Notes under the pieces: model-generated
The model's input: the letters and a program-made list of their open reading frames with translations, nothing else
Told to the model about the DNA's origin: nothing
The model's database searches: none
Program-made: the position numbers and the translations under genes
In this document: positions 18,371-26,251 of the stretch, piece after piece
Layout: every line of letters starts with the position of its first letter
How positions within the stretch are numbered: position 1 is the first letter of the stretch
Source of the DNA: Nocardia sputorum
GTDB taxonomy: Bacteria; Actinomycetota; Actinomycetes; Mycobacteriales; Mycobacteriaceae
Direction of reading: 5' to 3'
NCBI RefSeq assembly: GCF_027924405.1
Contig: NZ_AP026978.1
Coordinates: 2,790,001-2,854,000 of the forward strand
DNA length: 64,000 nt

Positions 18371-19246
18371 GTGCAGCACGCTGACGATTATCCCGGGCTC
18401 TTCCAGTCCGCGGACACGGCGGCAATGTACGGCCAGAAATTCTATCTCCGCGCCTATGGGGCCCGGCTCTGGCTGGCTGTGGTGGCAGCGGCATGCGCGG
18501 CCTTCACCGTCCGCGTCGGCTCGTCGGGCACCGACATAGCGGCCATCCTGACCGCGATGGCGTTCGTCGGAATCCTGGCCGTCGACGTCGGGGTCTTACG
18601 CAGCCGTCCGGGCAAGTCGTGGTACGAAGGCCGCGCGCTCGCCGAGTCGGTGAAGACCTTGACCTGGAAGTACGCCGTCCAGGGTGCGCCGTTCGTCGGC
18701 ACGCTTTCCCCGGCCGAGGCCGATCGGATGCTGATCGACCGCATACGGCTGTTACGTCAGGACATTTCGGCGCTCGCGCTGCGGCCGACCACCGCCCCGG
18801 CGATCAGCGATCGCATGCGGCAGTTGCGTTCCGCCCCGTTCGACGAACGCCGCCGCGTCTACCTGGACGACCGCATCCGGGAACAACAACGGTGGTATGC
18901 CACCAAATCCGACTACCATCAGCGCAGATCCCAGATATACGGCACGATGTCGCTCGTTTTCGAGGTCGCGGGTGTCGCCGGGGCGCTGGCAAAGGCGTTC
19001 AACGCGGTCAATTTCGACCTGGCAGGCATTTTCGCGGCGGCCGTCGCGGGTCTGGCCGCGTGGTCGTCGGCCCGGCAGCACAGCACCGCGGCCGCCGCCT
19101 ATGCCGTCGCCTCGAACGAATTGAGCATCGTCGCTGAAGTTCTGGAGCAGAACCACACCGAAGGCGACTGGGCCGTCGCGGTATCCGACGCCGAGGAAGC
19201 GATCAGCCGCGAACACACCCTCTGGCGAGCCTCGCACGGCGAATAG
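18371..19246 (+). CDS. SLATT/DUF4231-type membrane protein
   Basis: 291 residues from GTG 18371 (purine run GAGGGGGG about 10 bases upstream). Two membrane-helix pairs: about 34-50/54-72 and 200-218/222-240, each followed by a helical cytoplasmic segment (RWYATKSDYHQRRSQIYG before the second pair; QHSTAAAAYAVASNELSIVAE after it). This doubled arrangement matches DUF4231/SLATT domains (SMODS- and SLOG-associating 2TM effectors), proposed to form pores when a nucleotide signal is sensed. Function in this organism is not demonstrated. Neighbour 16803-18239 is the likely partner. Confidence 0.65.
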   Translation: MQHADDYPGLFQSADTAAMYGQKFYLRAYGARLWLAVVAAACAAFTVRVGSSGTDIAAILTAMAFVGILAVDVGVLRSRPGKSWYEGRALAESVKTLTWKYAVQGAPFVGTLSPAEADRMLIDRIRLLRQDISALALRPTTAPAISDRMRQLRSAPFDERRRVYLDDRIREQQRWYATKSDYHQRRSQIYGTMSLVFEVAGVAGALAKAFNAVNFDLAGIFAAAVAGLAAWSSARQHSTAAAAYAVASNELSIVAEVLEQNHTEGDWAVAVSDAEEAISREHTLWRASHGE

Positions 19247-19378
19247 CGCCCACTACTGTGACCGGGGCGGCCTTATCGGACATCCGATGATCCGGCGTGG
19301 CTGCCGGAGATGACCCGATTCGGCGCTTACGATGATCGGGCTGTGTGACGTGGCGGCGTCGCATGGCGAACGGGGAAG

Positions 19379-19416
19379 CGGCCCGCCCGGCGTGATTCGT
19401 GACGCCGGGCGGGCCG
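19379..19416 (+). terminator. 15-bp perfect stem-loop between SLATT-like and glyoxalase genes
   Basis: CGGCCCGCCCGGCGT (19379-19393) pairs with ACGCCGGGCGGGCCG (19402-19416), 8-base loop, followed by TTGCATT. It is 132 bases after the SLATT-like stop. One of the strongest terminators in the window; it isolates the pair from the next gene. Confidence 0.75.
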
Positions 19417-19559
19417 TTGCATTCGGCCAGGCCGACCGGTCGTTTGCTGCGCTCGCGCAGTCCTTCGGCGAGGCAGAGGGTGGGCTCCGGACCGCCGTGT
19501 TTGTGGATGGGCGGTGCGGGTAGGCAACGACGAATGGCGTAGGTCAGGAAGGTCGGAGT

Positions 19560-19943
19560 ATGGCATCGAACAATGGGGTCGGTCAGTTGCGCAGCGTCGT
19601 GCTGGATTGCCCCGAACCGCGCAAACTCGCCAGGTTCTACCAGGAGCTGCTCGGGGGAGATCTGCTCGAGGACGATGACGAGAACTGGGTGGTGCTGGTC
19701 GAGACATCTGGGCGGCGCATCGCATTTCAGACAGCGCCCCAGTACAAGCCGCCGCGTTTCCCCGACCCCGAGGCGTCGCAACAAATGCATTTCGACGTGT
19801 TGGTCGACGATATCGAGCGAGCCGAGCCGGCGGCGCTCGCGTTGGGTGCGACGCTGGTGCAAGCCGACACCGATGGAGCGTTCCGCGTCTACGCCGACCC
19901 GGTTGGGCACACGTTCTGTCTGGTCTGGCTTCCGGACGAGTGA
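19560..19943 (+). CDS. VOC (glyoxalase/bleomycin-resistance) family protein
   Basis: 127 residues, one vicinal-oxygen-chelate domain made of two beta-alpha-beta-beta-beta units: VGQLRSVVLDCPEPRKLARFYQELLG at the start and MHFDVLVDDIERAEPAALALGA, then FRVYADPVGHTFCLVW. Candidate metal ligands are His about 79 and the final DPVGH segment. This is the glyoxalase-like sub-type common in actinomycetes, with unknown substrate. ATG 19560 has a purine-rich site (GGAG) just before it. Single gene. Confidence 0.82.
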   Translation: MASNNGVGQLRSVVLDCPEPRKLARFYQELLGGDLLEDDDENWVVLVETSGRRIAFQTAPQYKPPRFPDPEASQQMHFDVLVDDIERAEPAALALGATLVQADTDGAFRVYADPVGHTFCLVWLPDE

Positions 19944-20067
19944 GGTAGGCGATCGGAGCGCCACCGCTCGGCCCGCCCCGGAAGCGATCGCGCGATACGC
20001 GGCGATGGCGATCACCGGCGGCGGGCCGAGCGGCGGCGTGTCCTTCCGATCGGCTCGACGGCTGCTG

Positions 20068-20499
20068 TTATTCGGGCGGAGCGGGTCGCCGGATGTCGTC
20101 GGCTACCGAACCGCCCGCGACGTCGGCGGCCACACCGATCTGCTCCTCGTAGCGGTGCTCGGCGCGCACGGCGTCGCTGTCGCTGCTGATGTCCTCCAGC
20201 TTGCGATCGTTCTCGAGCTTCTCGGTGTCCCCGGTCTCTCGGTCCGGATCGATGTCGGGCTCCTCCTCGGCGAGCCGGTCGCCGATCGGTCGAGGATGCG
20301 CTTGCTCCCACGGGGTCACGCCGTACTTGGTGACACCGCTCCAGTGCTCCGGCGGGTCCATCCCGGCCTCGAGCGGGTCGGAACGCAGTCGGTCCTCGTC
20401 GAGATCCTCGGCGCTGTTCAGGGCCGCCGGATCGGATTCGGTCGAGTCGGGCGCGCCCGTGTCCTGCGGCGGGTCGTAGGTCTCGTTCGGTTCGGTCAT
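20068..20499 (-). CDS. DUF5709-type acidic protein
   Basis: 143 residues, highly acidic and hydrophilic with no membrane segment. The centre carries DPLEAGMDPPEHWSGVTKYGVTPWEQ followed by GDRLAEEEPD, the signature I associate with actinobacterial DUF5709 proteins; no biochemical role known. Start: ATG 20499 follows GGAGG by 6 bases; a GTG three bases upstream is less well placed. C-terminal half is a coiled, charged tail. Confidence 0.65.
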   Translation of the reverse strand: MTEPNETYDPPQDTGAPDSTESDPAALNSAEDLDEDRLRSDPLEAGMDPPEHWSGVTKYGVTPWEQAHPRPIGDRLAEEEPDIDPDRETGDTEKLENDRKLEDISSDSDAVRAEHRYEEQIGVAADVAGGSVADDIRRPAPPE

Positions 20500-20631
20500 C
20501 ACTGCCTCCTCTCCTGCATCCAGCGACTTCCCGCAACCGTCGTCGGCAAACCCCTGGAAACGCGCGACGCGTCCGCGATCGGCTGTGCGCAGCCTCCGGA
20601 GCGCGAGATCCCGGCTGCGTCGCAGTGACCG

Positions 20632-22230
20632 TCAGCGACGCGTGAATACGCCGAGGTGTTCGGTGTCGTAGTACTCCAGGGTGAGTTCGGTGCCGCGGAA
20701 GATCGCCTTGGAGACCGAGCCGTGATTGGCGTTCTCGCCAGGGGGCGTGAAAACGAAAGTATCGCCGTCCCAGTGCTTCAGGGGGAAGGTCATGTTGTTG
20801 GGGCCGAGGGTGAGGGTGAGGGAGTTGTCGGTGGCACTGATCGTCGCCGGGCCGTAGTAGGCGTTGTCGTAGGTGCCCGCGTACGCCGCGGGCGGCCGCG
20901 CGGGAGCCGGATGACTAGGCGGCTGCTTGCCGGCCAGCGCCCCGGACGGGGCGCCGAGTGGTTCGAACGCCGTGCGATACAGCGAGCGCCAGTCCTGCTG
21001 GATCTTCCCGAACTGGACCAGATCGGCGAACTCCGCGTTCAGTGTTTCCGGCACACCGATCGGCGCCGCGTTGGTGAGTGTCACGATGCCGACGTCGGCG
21101 GAGGGAATCAGGGTGAACGCGGTACCCGCGCCGAGACCGAACGCCCCCGAATGCCCGAGGACGACCCGGCCGGAGGCGGAATCGCTCACGTTGAAACCGA
21201 ATCCGTAGAATCCGGCGCGTGCGTCCGGCGTTTTCGGCGGCGCCGAGACGACTTGTGGGGAAATGGCGGGCAGGAGATCCTCCGGTGGCACCAGCACCGA
21301 GCCGCCCGCGGAGCCGTCGGCGAGCACCATCGTCATCCACTTGGCCACGTCGGTCACCGAGGAGCTGACGCCTCCCGCCGGAGACTGCGCGTCCGGTTGA
21401 CGCTGCGGGTTCGCCGGCTCGTACTTCCCGTCGATCAGAACGTGCCCCTCGGCGCGGTTCGCGCGAGACGCGAAGTCGGCGTACCGCGAGCTGGTCGAGG
21501 TCATGCCGAGCGGGCTGTAGATCATCTGCGCCGACAACGTCTCCCAATCGGTCCCCGCCGCCGTGGCCACGGCGACAGCGGCCGCGGTCAGCCCGAAATT
21601 GGTGTACTCGTAGGAGTCGCGGAAGGCGCCCAGCGGCAGCAGCCGAAGGCGGTCGAGGATCTGCTGACGGTCGTAGCCCAGATCCTCCAGCAGGTCGCCC
21701 GCGTGGTCGGGCAGTCCGGAACGGTGTGCGTACAGGTCGCCCACCGTGACATGCTCGGTGACGTAGGGGTCGGCGAGCGTGAAGGACGGCAGCAGCCGAC
21801 GGACGGGCGTGTCCCATTCGACACCCCCTGCGGCGATCCGCCGCGCGACGACCGTCGCTCCGATCGGCTTGGATACCGACGCCAGCTGGAAGACCGTATC
21901 CGGGTCGACCTTCTCCTGGGTGACGACGTTGCGGACACCGAACCCCCTGCTGTAGATCACCTTTCCGCCGTGCACGACGGCGACCGCCATGCCGGGGATG
22001 CCGGAGGAGGCGAGCAGGCCGTCCGCGAGCTGGTCCAGTTCGCCCACAGCATCGTCGATCCGGCCCTCCGGTATCGGCACACCGGCGACCTGGTTGGGCA
22101 TCGCCGCGGAACTCGGAGACGCTCCCGTCTCCGTGGAGCCCGACTCGCCGTCGCCGCACCCGGTCATGGCGAGGATGGCGGCCGCCGCCATGGCCGTGGG
22201 AGCGAGCAGTGCCCGGCGCAGTGTGCTCAC
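20632..22230 (-). CDS. Serine hydrolase, class C beta-lactamase fold, lipoprotein
   Basis: 532 residues. Signal peptide with lipobox LAMTGC (Cys about 25), so surface-anchored. Penicillin-binding-protein/beta-lactamase fold at about 65-400: nucleophile motif SVSK (SxxK), YTN for the YxN motif, and GHSG where beta-lactamases have KTG. The C-terminal 120 residues form a beta-rich domain of the DUF3471 type (YAGTYDNAYYGPATI). This is typical of esterases or D-aminopeptidase/peptidoglycan-modifying enzymes rather than true beta-lactamases. Single gene; promoter in the 130 bases before it not obvious. Confidence 0.85.
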   Translation of the reverse strand: MSTLRRALLAPTAMAAAAILAMTGCGDGESGSTETGASPSSAAMPNQVAGVPIPEGRIDDAVGELDQLADGLLASSGIPGMAVAVVHGGKVIYSRGFGVRNVVTQEKVDPDTVFQLASVSKPIGATVVARRIAAGGVEWDTPVRRLLPSFTLADPYVTEHVTVGDLYAHRSGLPDHAGDLLEDLGYDRQQILDRLRLLPLGAFRDSYEYTNFGLTAAAVAVATAAGTDWETLSAQMIYSPLGMTSTSSRYADFASRANRAEGHVLIDGKYEPANPQRQPDAQSPAGGVSSSVTDVAKWMTMVLADGSAGGSVLVPPEDLLPAISPQVVSAPPKTPDARAGFYGFGFNVSDSASGRVVLGHSGAFGLGAGTAFTLIPSADVGIVTLTNAAPIGVPETLNAEFADLVQFGKIQQDWRSLYRTAFEPLGAPSGALAGKQPPSHPAPARPPAAYAGTYDNAYYGPATISATDNSLTLTLGPNNMTFPLKHWDGDTFVFTPPGENANHGSVSKAIFRGTELTLEYYDTEHLGVFTRR

Positions 22231-22360
22231 GGGTCGCCTCCTGGCTTTTGTAGCGACAAAAGACCAGATAAAGGCTAGTCCAGCGGAGATTGCTGTGCGG
22301 TCGGTTCAGGGTTTCGCGGCGGGCGCTCACCCGCCGCTGTCCCCGGTCGGCGCCTAGGAC

Positions 22361-24082
22361 CTATCCGGCGGCGGGTGTCTCCCTGATCTCCACGATCGGC
22401 AACACCAGGGCAGCGGGCGAGCTCGCCGGAACGGCCGGGTGCGCCGGCGCGATCGGAGCGATGCGCCGGTATCCCGTGCCTACCGGCGGTCGGGTGTCCA
22501 CCTCGCCCTTGTTCGGCCAGTACGCCGCCGCCCGTTCGGCCTGCGCGGTGATCGTCAGCGAGGGGTTGACGCCCAGGTTGGCCGAGACGGCCGCGCCGTC
22601 GACGACGCTGAGCGTGGGATAGCCGTACACGCGGTGGTAGGCGTCGATCACGCCGTGCTCGGCATCGGCCCCGATCACCGCGCCCCCCAGGAAATGGGCC
22701 GTGAGCGGGATGTTGAAGATCTCGCCCCAGCTGCCGCCCGCGATGCCGCCGATCTTCTCCGCTACGCGCCTGGTCACGTCGTTGCCCACCGGGATCCACG
22801 TGGGATTGGGCTCGCCGTGCCCTTGCCTGCTGGTGAGCTTGCGGCCGAACAGGCCCCGCTTGGTATAGGTGGTGATCGAATTGTCCAAGTGCTGCATGAC
22901 CAGCGAGATAATGGTGCGTTCGCTCCAGTTCTTGGTGCTCAGGAAGCTGAGCAGGTTCATCGGATGCCGCAGCACCATGCCGAGGAAACGCAGCCAACGC
23001 GGGATGCGTCCGCCGCCGTCGACCATGAGCGTCTGGAGCAGGCCCATGGAGTTCGAACCCTTGCCGTAGCGGACCGGCTCGATGTGCGTGTCGGGGGTGG
23101 GATGGATGGACGAGGTGATCGCGACGCCCTTGGTGAAGTCGGTGCCGGGACGCACCTTCTTGGTGGCCGCGCCGACGATCGATTCCGAGTTGGTGCGGGT
23201 CAGCACGCCGAGGCGATCGGACAGGTCGGGCAGCACGCCCTTGTCGCGCATGGCGAACAGCAGCTTCTGGGTGCCGCGCGTGCCCGCGGCGAGCACGACG
23301 TGCGCGGCGGTGAATGTCCGGGGCTGTTTGCGTATCCAGGCGCCGGTGCGCGCGGTGGAGACGTCCCAGGTGCCGTCGGGGTGCGGACGCAGCTCGGTGA
23401 CCGTCGTCATCGGAATGACCTCGGCTCCGGCCTGTTCCGCCAGGTAGAGATAGTTCTTCACCAGCGTGTTCTTCGCGCCGTACTTGCAGCCCACCATGCA
23501 GTCGCCGCATTCGACGCATCCGGTGCGCTCCGGGCCGACGCCGCCGAAGTACGGGTCCGGCACGGTCTTGCCCGGCTCGCCGAAGAACACGCCGACGGGA
23601 GTCTGCACGAACGTGTCGCCGACGCCCATGTCGTCGGCGACGGCCTTGAAGACCTCGTCGGCGGGCGTCATGTGGGGATTGCGCACCACGCCGAGCATCT
23701 GCTGCGCCCGCTCGTAGTACGGGGTCAGTTCGTCGCGCCAGTCGGTGATGTCACGCCACTGCGGATCGCGGAAGAACGGCTCCGGCGGCACGTACAGCGT
23801 GTTCGCGTAATTCAACGAACCGCCCCCGACACCGGCGCCGCCGAGGATGAGGACGTTGCGCAGGGGATGGATGCGCTGGATCCCGTAGCAGCCGAGCGCG
23901 GGCGCCCAGAGGAATTTCTTCAACTGCCAGCTGTTCTCGGGCAACTCGTCGTCGGCGAAGCGCCTGCCCGCCTCCAGTACGCCGACCTTGTACCCCTTCT
24001 CCACCAGCCGAAGCGCGGTGACGCTGCCGCCGAACCCCGAACCGACGATCAGCACGTCGAAATCCGTCGTCCGCTGGTCCAT
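22361..24082 (-). CDS. choD: ChoD, GMC-family cholesterol-oxidase-like flavoenzyme
   Basis: 573 residues, very close in motif order to mycobacterial ChoD (Rv3409c). FAD-binding IVGSGFGGSVTALRL at 11-25, GGAGVGGGSLNYANTLYVPPEPFF (GMC signature, about 80-103), and a cysteine-rich insert TGCVECGDCMVGCKYGAKNTL (about 185-205) that other GMC enzymes lack. The C-terminal GMC segment is NLGVNPSLTITAQAERAA. No signal peptide, so cytoplasmic. The family is annotated as cholesterol oxidase, but sterol oxidation by this subgroup is disputed. The divergent TetR gene at 24270 may regulate it. Confidence 0.88.
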   Translation of the reverse strand: MDQRTTDFDVLIVGSGFGGSVTALRLVEKGYKVGVLEAGRRFADDELPENSWQLKKFLWAPALGCYGIQRIHPLRNVLILGGAGVGGGSLNYANTLYVPPEPFFRDPQWRDITDWRDELTPYYERAQQMLGVVRNPHMTPADEVFKAVADDMGVGDTFVQTPVGVFFGEPGKTVPDPYFGGVGPERTGCVECGDCMVGCKYGAKNTLVKNYLYLAEQAGAEVIPMTTVTELRPHPDGTWDVSTARTGAWIRKQPRTFTAAHVVLAAGTRGTQKLLFAMRDKGVLPDLSDRLGVLTRTNSESIVGAATKKVRPGTDFTKGVAITSSIHPTPDTHIEPVRYGKGSNSMGLLQTLMVDGGGRIPRWLRFLGMVLRHPMNLLSFLSTKNWSERTIISLVMQHLDNSITTYTKRGLFGRKLTSRQGHGEPNPTWIPVGNDVTRRVAEKIGGIAGGSWGEIFNIPLTAHFLGGAVIGADAEHGVIDAYHRVYGYPTLSVVDGAAVSANLGVNPSLTITAQAERAAAYWPNKGEVDTRPPVGTGYRRIAPIAPAHPAVPASSPAALVLPIVEIRETPAAG

Positions 24083-24187
24083 GTGGAACTCCTCGATCGT
24101 GTCGCCAGTGACTCGGCTAACACTACTCCCGGGTAAGTAACGGTACGCAAGTCGGCTGGAATCAGCGGACGGTTCCGGTATCGGGGT

Positions 24188-24217
24188 TTGCTTGCTGTTA
24201 TCCGGCCCGTTTATAGA
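24188..24217 (+). promoter_or_regulatory. Putative promoter of the TetR gene next to choD
   Basis: TTGCTT (24188-24193) and TATAGA (24212-24217), spacing 18, would start transcription near 24224 and leave a leader of about 46 bases to ATG 24270. Confidence 0.35.
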
Positions 24218-24255
24218 GCGGTGCTCACCTTAGTTGATAATGCTCTCTGAAACGC

Positions 24256-24273
24256 GCATAGTTGCTGCTATGC
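24256..24273. promoter_or_regulatory. Palindrome over the TetR start codon
   Basis: GCATAG (24256-24261), 6 bases, CTATGC (24268-24273): an 18-bp perfect inverted repeat that includes the ATG at 24270. The size fits a TetR-dimer operator, which would give autorepression of the divergent regulator and perhaps of choD. Confidence 0.35.
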
Positions 24274-24968
24274 CGACGACACCCCGAGCCCGTGCGAGGG
24301 CCCAGACCATGAACGACATCGTCCGGATCGGGCGGGAACACTTGGCGACCGAGGGCGCCGCCGCCCTGTCGCTGCGTGCGGTCGCGCGTGACCTGGGTGT
24401 GGTCTCCTCGGCCGTCTATCGGTATGTCCGCAGTCGCGACGAATTGCTGACCTTGCTCGTGGTCGACGGATACAACGCCCTCGGTGACGCGGTCGACGGC
24501 GCGCTGGCCGAGTCGGGAGACGATCCGATCGAGGGGCTGCGGATCCTCGGACGCACGGTGCGGCGATGGGCGCTGGCCGAAACGGCCCGGTACGGGCTGC
24601 TGTTCGGCACGCCGGTCCCCGGCTACGACGCACCCGCCACCGAGACCGTCGCACCGGGCACCCGGGTGATCGCCGCGATGCTGACGTTGTTCGCCACTGC
24701 CCACCGAGCCGGCCGGCTCACGGCGCCGGTCGCGGAGCCGCGGATATCCACCGCGCTCGCGGGCAGTTTCGCGCGCATCCGCGACGAGTTCCAGCTCGAT
24801 GTGCCCGACTGGCTGATCGCCCGCGGCGTGACGTTCTGGGTCGGGCTGTTCGGGGCGGTGAGCGCGGACGTCTTCGACATGTACGGCGCCGACACCTTCG
24901 CCGACCGCGACGAGCTGTTCGAACTCCAGGTGGACGGGCTGCTGGACATGCTCGGTCACCGCGCGTGA
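24270..24968 (+). CDS. TetR-family regulator (WHG-type C-terminal domain)
   Basis: 232 residues. Helix-turn-helix at about 30-55 (LSLRAVARDLGVVSSAVYRYVRSRDELL) and a ligand-binding domain with WALAETARYGLLFGTPVPGYDAP (about 90-115), the WHG-type C-terminal domain of actinobacterial TetR proteins. Start ATG 24270; the frame is open 12 codons upstream without support. Divergent from choD, and upstream of the nitronate monooxygenase by 52 bases, so it may control either. Confidence 0.85.
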   Translation: MPTTPRARARAQTMNDIVRIGREHLATEGAAALSLRAVARDLGVVSSAVYRYVRSRDELLTLLVVDGYNALGDAVDGALAESGDDPIEGLRILGRTVRRWALAETARYGLLFGTPVPGYDAPATETVAPGTRVIAAMLTLFATAHRAGRLTAPVAEPRISTALAGSFARIRDEFQLDVPDWLIARGVTFWVGLFGAVSADVFDMYGADTFADRDELFELQVDGLLDMLGHRA

Positions 24969-25020
24969 GCCGCCGCCGGAACGGGGGAGCACGCGACCCG
25001 TCGCGGCGGCGTGTGCTGCG

Positions 25021-26010
25021 ATGGAGCGCGTGACGACTTCCAGCCAGCAGTCTCCCGGCCCCGGCATCAGCGCCGCGCTCGCGTGGGCGAATCGGATCGG
25101 TGCGCGGATCCCACTGGTCAACGCCCCGATGGGCGGCGTCGCCGGCGGACGGCTCGCCGCGGCGGTGACCGCGGCCGGTGGCCTGGGCATGATCGGGATG
25201 GGCAGCGCCGGATCGGTGCGGGCCCTCGAGCAGGAGTTGCCGCACGTTCGCGGCATGGCCGGTCCGTTCGGCATCGGTCTGGTCGATTGGGTGGTCGCCG
25301 GGCAGCCGGAACTGTTGGAGGCGGCGATCGAGGCCCGTCCCGCACTGATCTCGGTGAGCTTCGGCGAGGACTTGGGCTGGGCGGCCCGCGTCGCGGACGC
25401 CGGGATCGTGCCTGCCATCCAGGTCTACAGCGCGCAGGACGCGCGGCGTGCGCAAGACGCGGGCATCGGCGTCCTCGTCGCCCGCGGCGTGCAGGGCGGC
25501 GGGCACGGAGCCGTGAACGCGCCACTGCTGCCGCTCCTGGACGAGGTGCTGGCCGTCGCGTCGGTCCCGGTGCTCGCCGCGGGCGGCATCGGCGCACCAC
25601 GAGACCTGGCCGCCGTGCTCCGGGCGGGGGCGAGCGGGGCGTGGCTCGGCACCTGCCTCGCGGCGTGCTCGGAATCGCTGCTACCGGAGGCGGGCCGTCG
25701 CGCCCTGCTCGACGCGAGCGGCGCGGACACCGTACTCACCCGCGCCTACGACGTGGGCATGGAATTGCCCTGGCCCACGCGATTTCCCGCGCGGGTACTG
25801 CGCACCGGATTCACCGACCGGTGGACCGGACGCGAAGACGAACTCGCCGCCGATTCGGCGGCCAGGCACGCGCTCACCGCCGCGCTCGCCGCGAACGATC
25901 CGGCCGTGACGCCGATCGACGCGGGGGAGGGCGTCGGCCTGGTGACCGCCGTGGAACCGGCCGCGTACGTGCTCGAGCGGCTGTGGTCGGGGGCGGCGGG
26001 CCTGGGCTGA
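25021..26010 (+). CDS. Nitronate-monooxygenase family FMN enzyme
   Basis: 329 residues, TIM-barrel FMN protein of the nitronate monooxygenase/2-nitropropane dioxygenase family. IPLVNAPMGGVAGGRLAAAVTAAGGLGMIGMG (about 30-60), the active-site VQGGGHGAVN with His about 163, and phosphate-binding VLAAGGIGAPRDLAAVLRAGASGAWLGT. Oxidises propionate-3-nitronate or similar alkyl nitronates in characterised members. The ATG at 25021 gives MERVTTSS; a GTG at 25030 is also possible. Same direction as the TetR gene, probably cotranscribed. Confidence 0.82.
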   Translation: MERVTTSSQQSPGPGISAALAWANRIGARIPLVNAPMGGVAGGRLAAAVTAAGGLGMIGMGSAGSVRALEQELPHVRGMAGPFGIGLVDWVVAGQPELLEAAIEARPALISVSFGEDLGWAARVADAGIVPAIQVYSAQDARRAQDAGIGVLVARGVQGGGHGAVNAPLLPLLDEVLAVASVPVLAAGGIGAPRDLAAVLRAGASGAWLGTCLAACSESLLPEAGRRALLDASGADTVLTRAYDVGMELPWPTRFPARVLRTGFTDRWTGREDELAADSAARHALTAALAANDPAVTPIDAGEGVGLVTAVEPAAYVLERLWSGAAGLG

Positions 26011-26015
26011 GCGGT

Positions 26016-26210
26016 TCAGTCCTCGCTGCTGTCGCGCTCGCCGAGATAGCGCAGCAACTCGGTATCGGAGGAGGTCAGCCGGTCGACCTCCTCGCCACCG
26101 GTGCACTGGTAGAACGCGATGGTGACCGAGCCGGACCTGCGCCCTGCGACGCGCCAGATCCCGCCCGAATCAGCCCAGCGCCGCAGCACCGCGACGGGAT
26201 CGTCGGTCAT
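26016..26210 (-). CDS. Small conserved actinobacterial protein
   Basis: 64 residues: DPVAVLRRWADSGGIWRV, then TIAFYQCTGGEEVDRLTSSD and an acidic tail. The pattern [LR]RRWxDSGGxWxV...CxGGEEVxRLTS is shared by small uncharacterised actinobacterial proteins I recognise by sequence only. Of two adjacent ATGs, 26210 is 6 bases from GGAGG and is preferred. Convergent with the nitronate monooxygenase, 5 bases from its stop. Confidence 0.7.
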   Translation of the reverse strand: MTDDPVAVLRRWADSGGIWRVAGRRSGSVTIAFYQCTGGEEVDRLTSSDTELLRYLGERDSSED

Positions 26211-26251
26211 CATCTACCTCCGCTCGGTCGAGTACGGTCAGGACTCCTGTG

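Noticed and set aside
19332..19523. 63-residue plus-strand ORF
   Set aside because: It reads through the 19379-19416 terminator stem and has no ribosome binding site or family.
20632..22230. True class C beta-lactamase
   Set aside because: It has GHSG instead of KTG and a DUF3471-like tail; an esterase or peptidoglycan-related hydrolase fits better.
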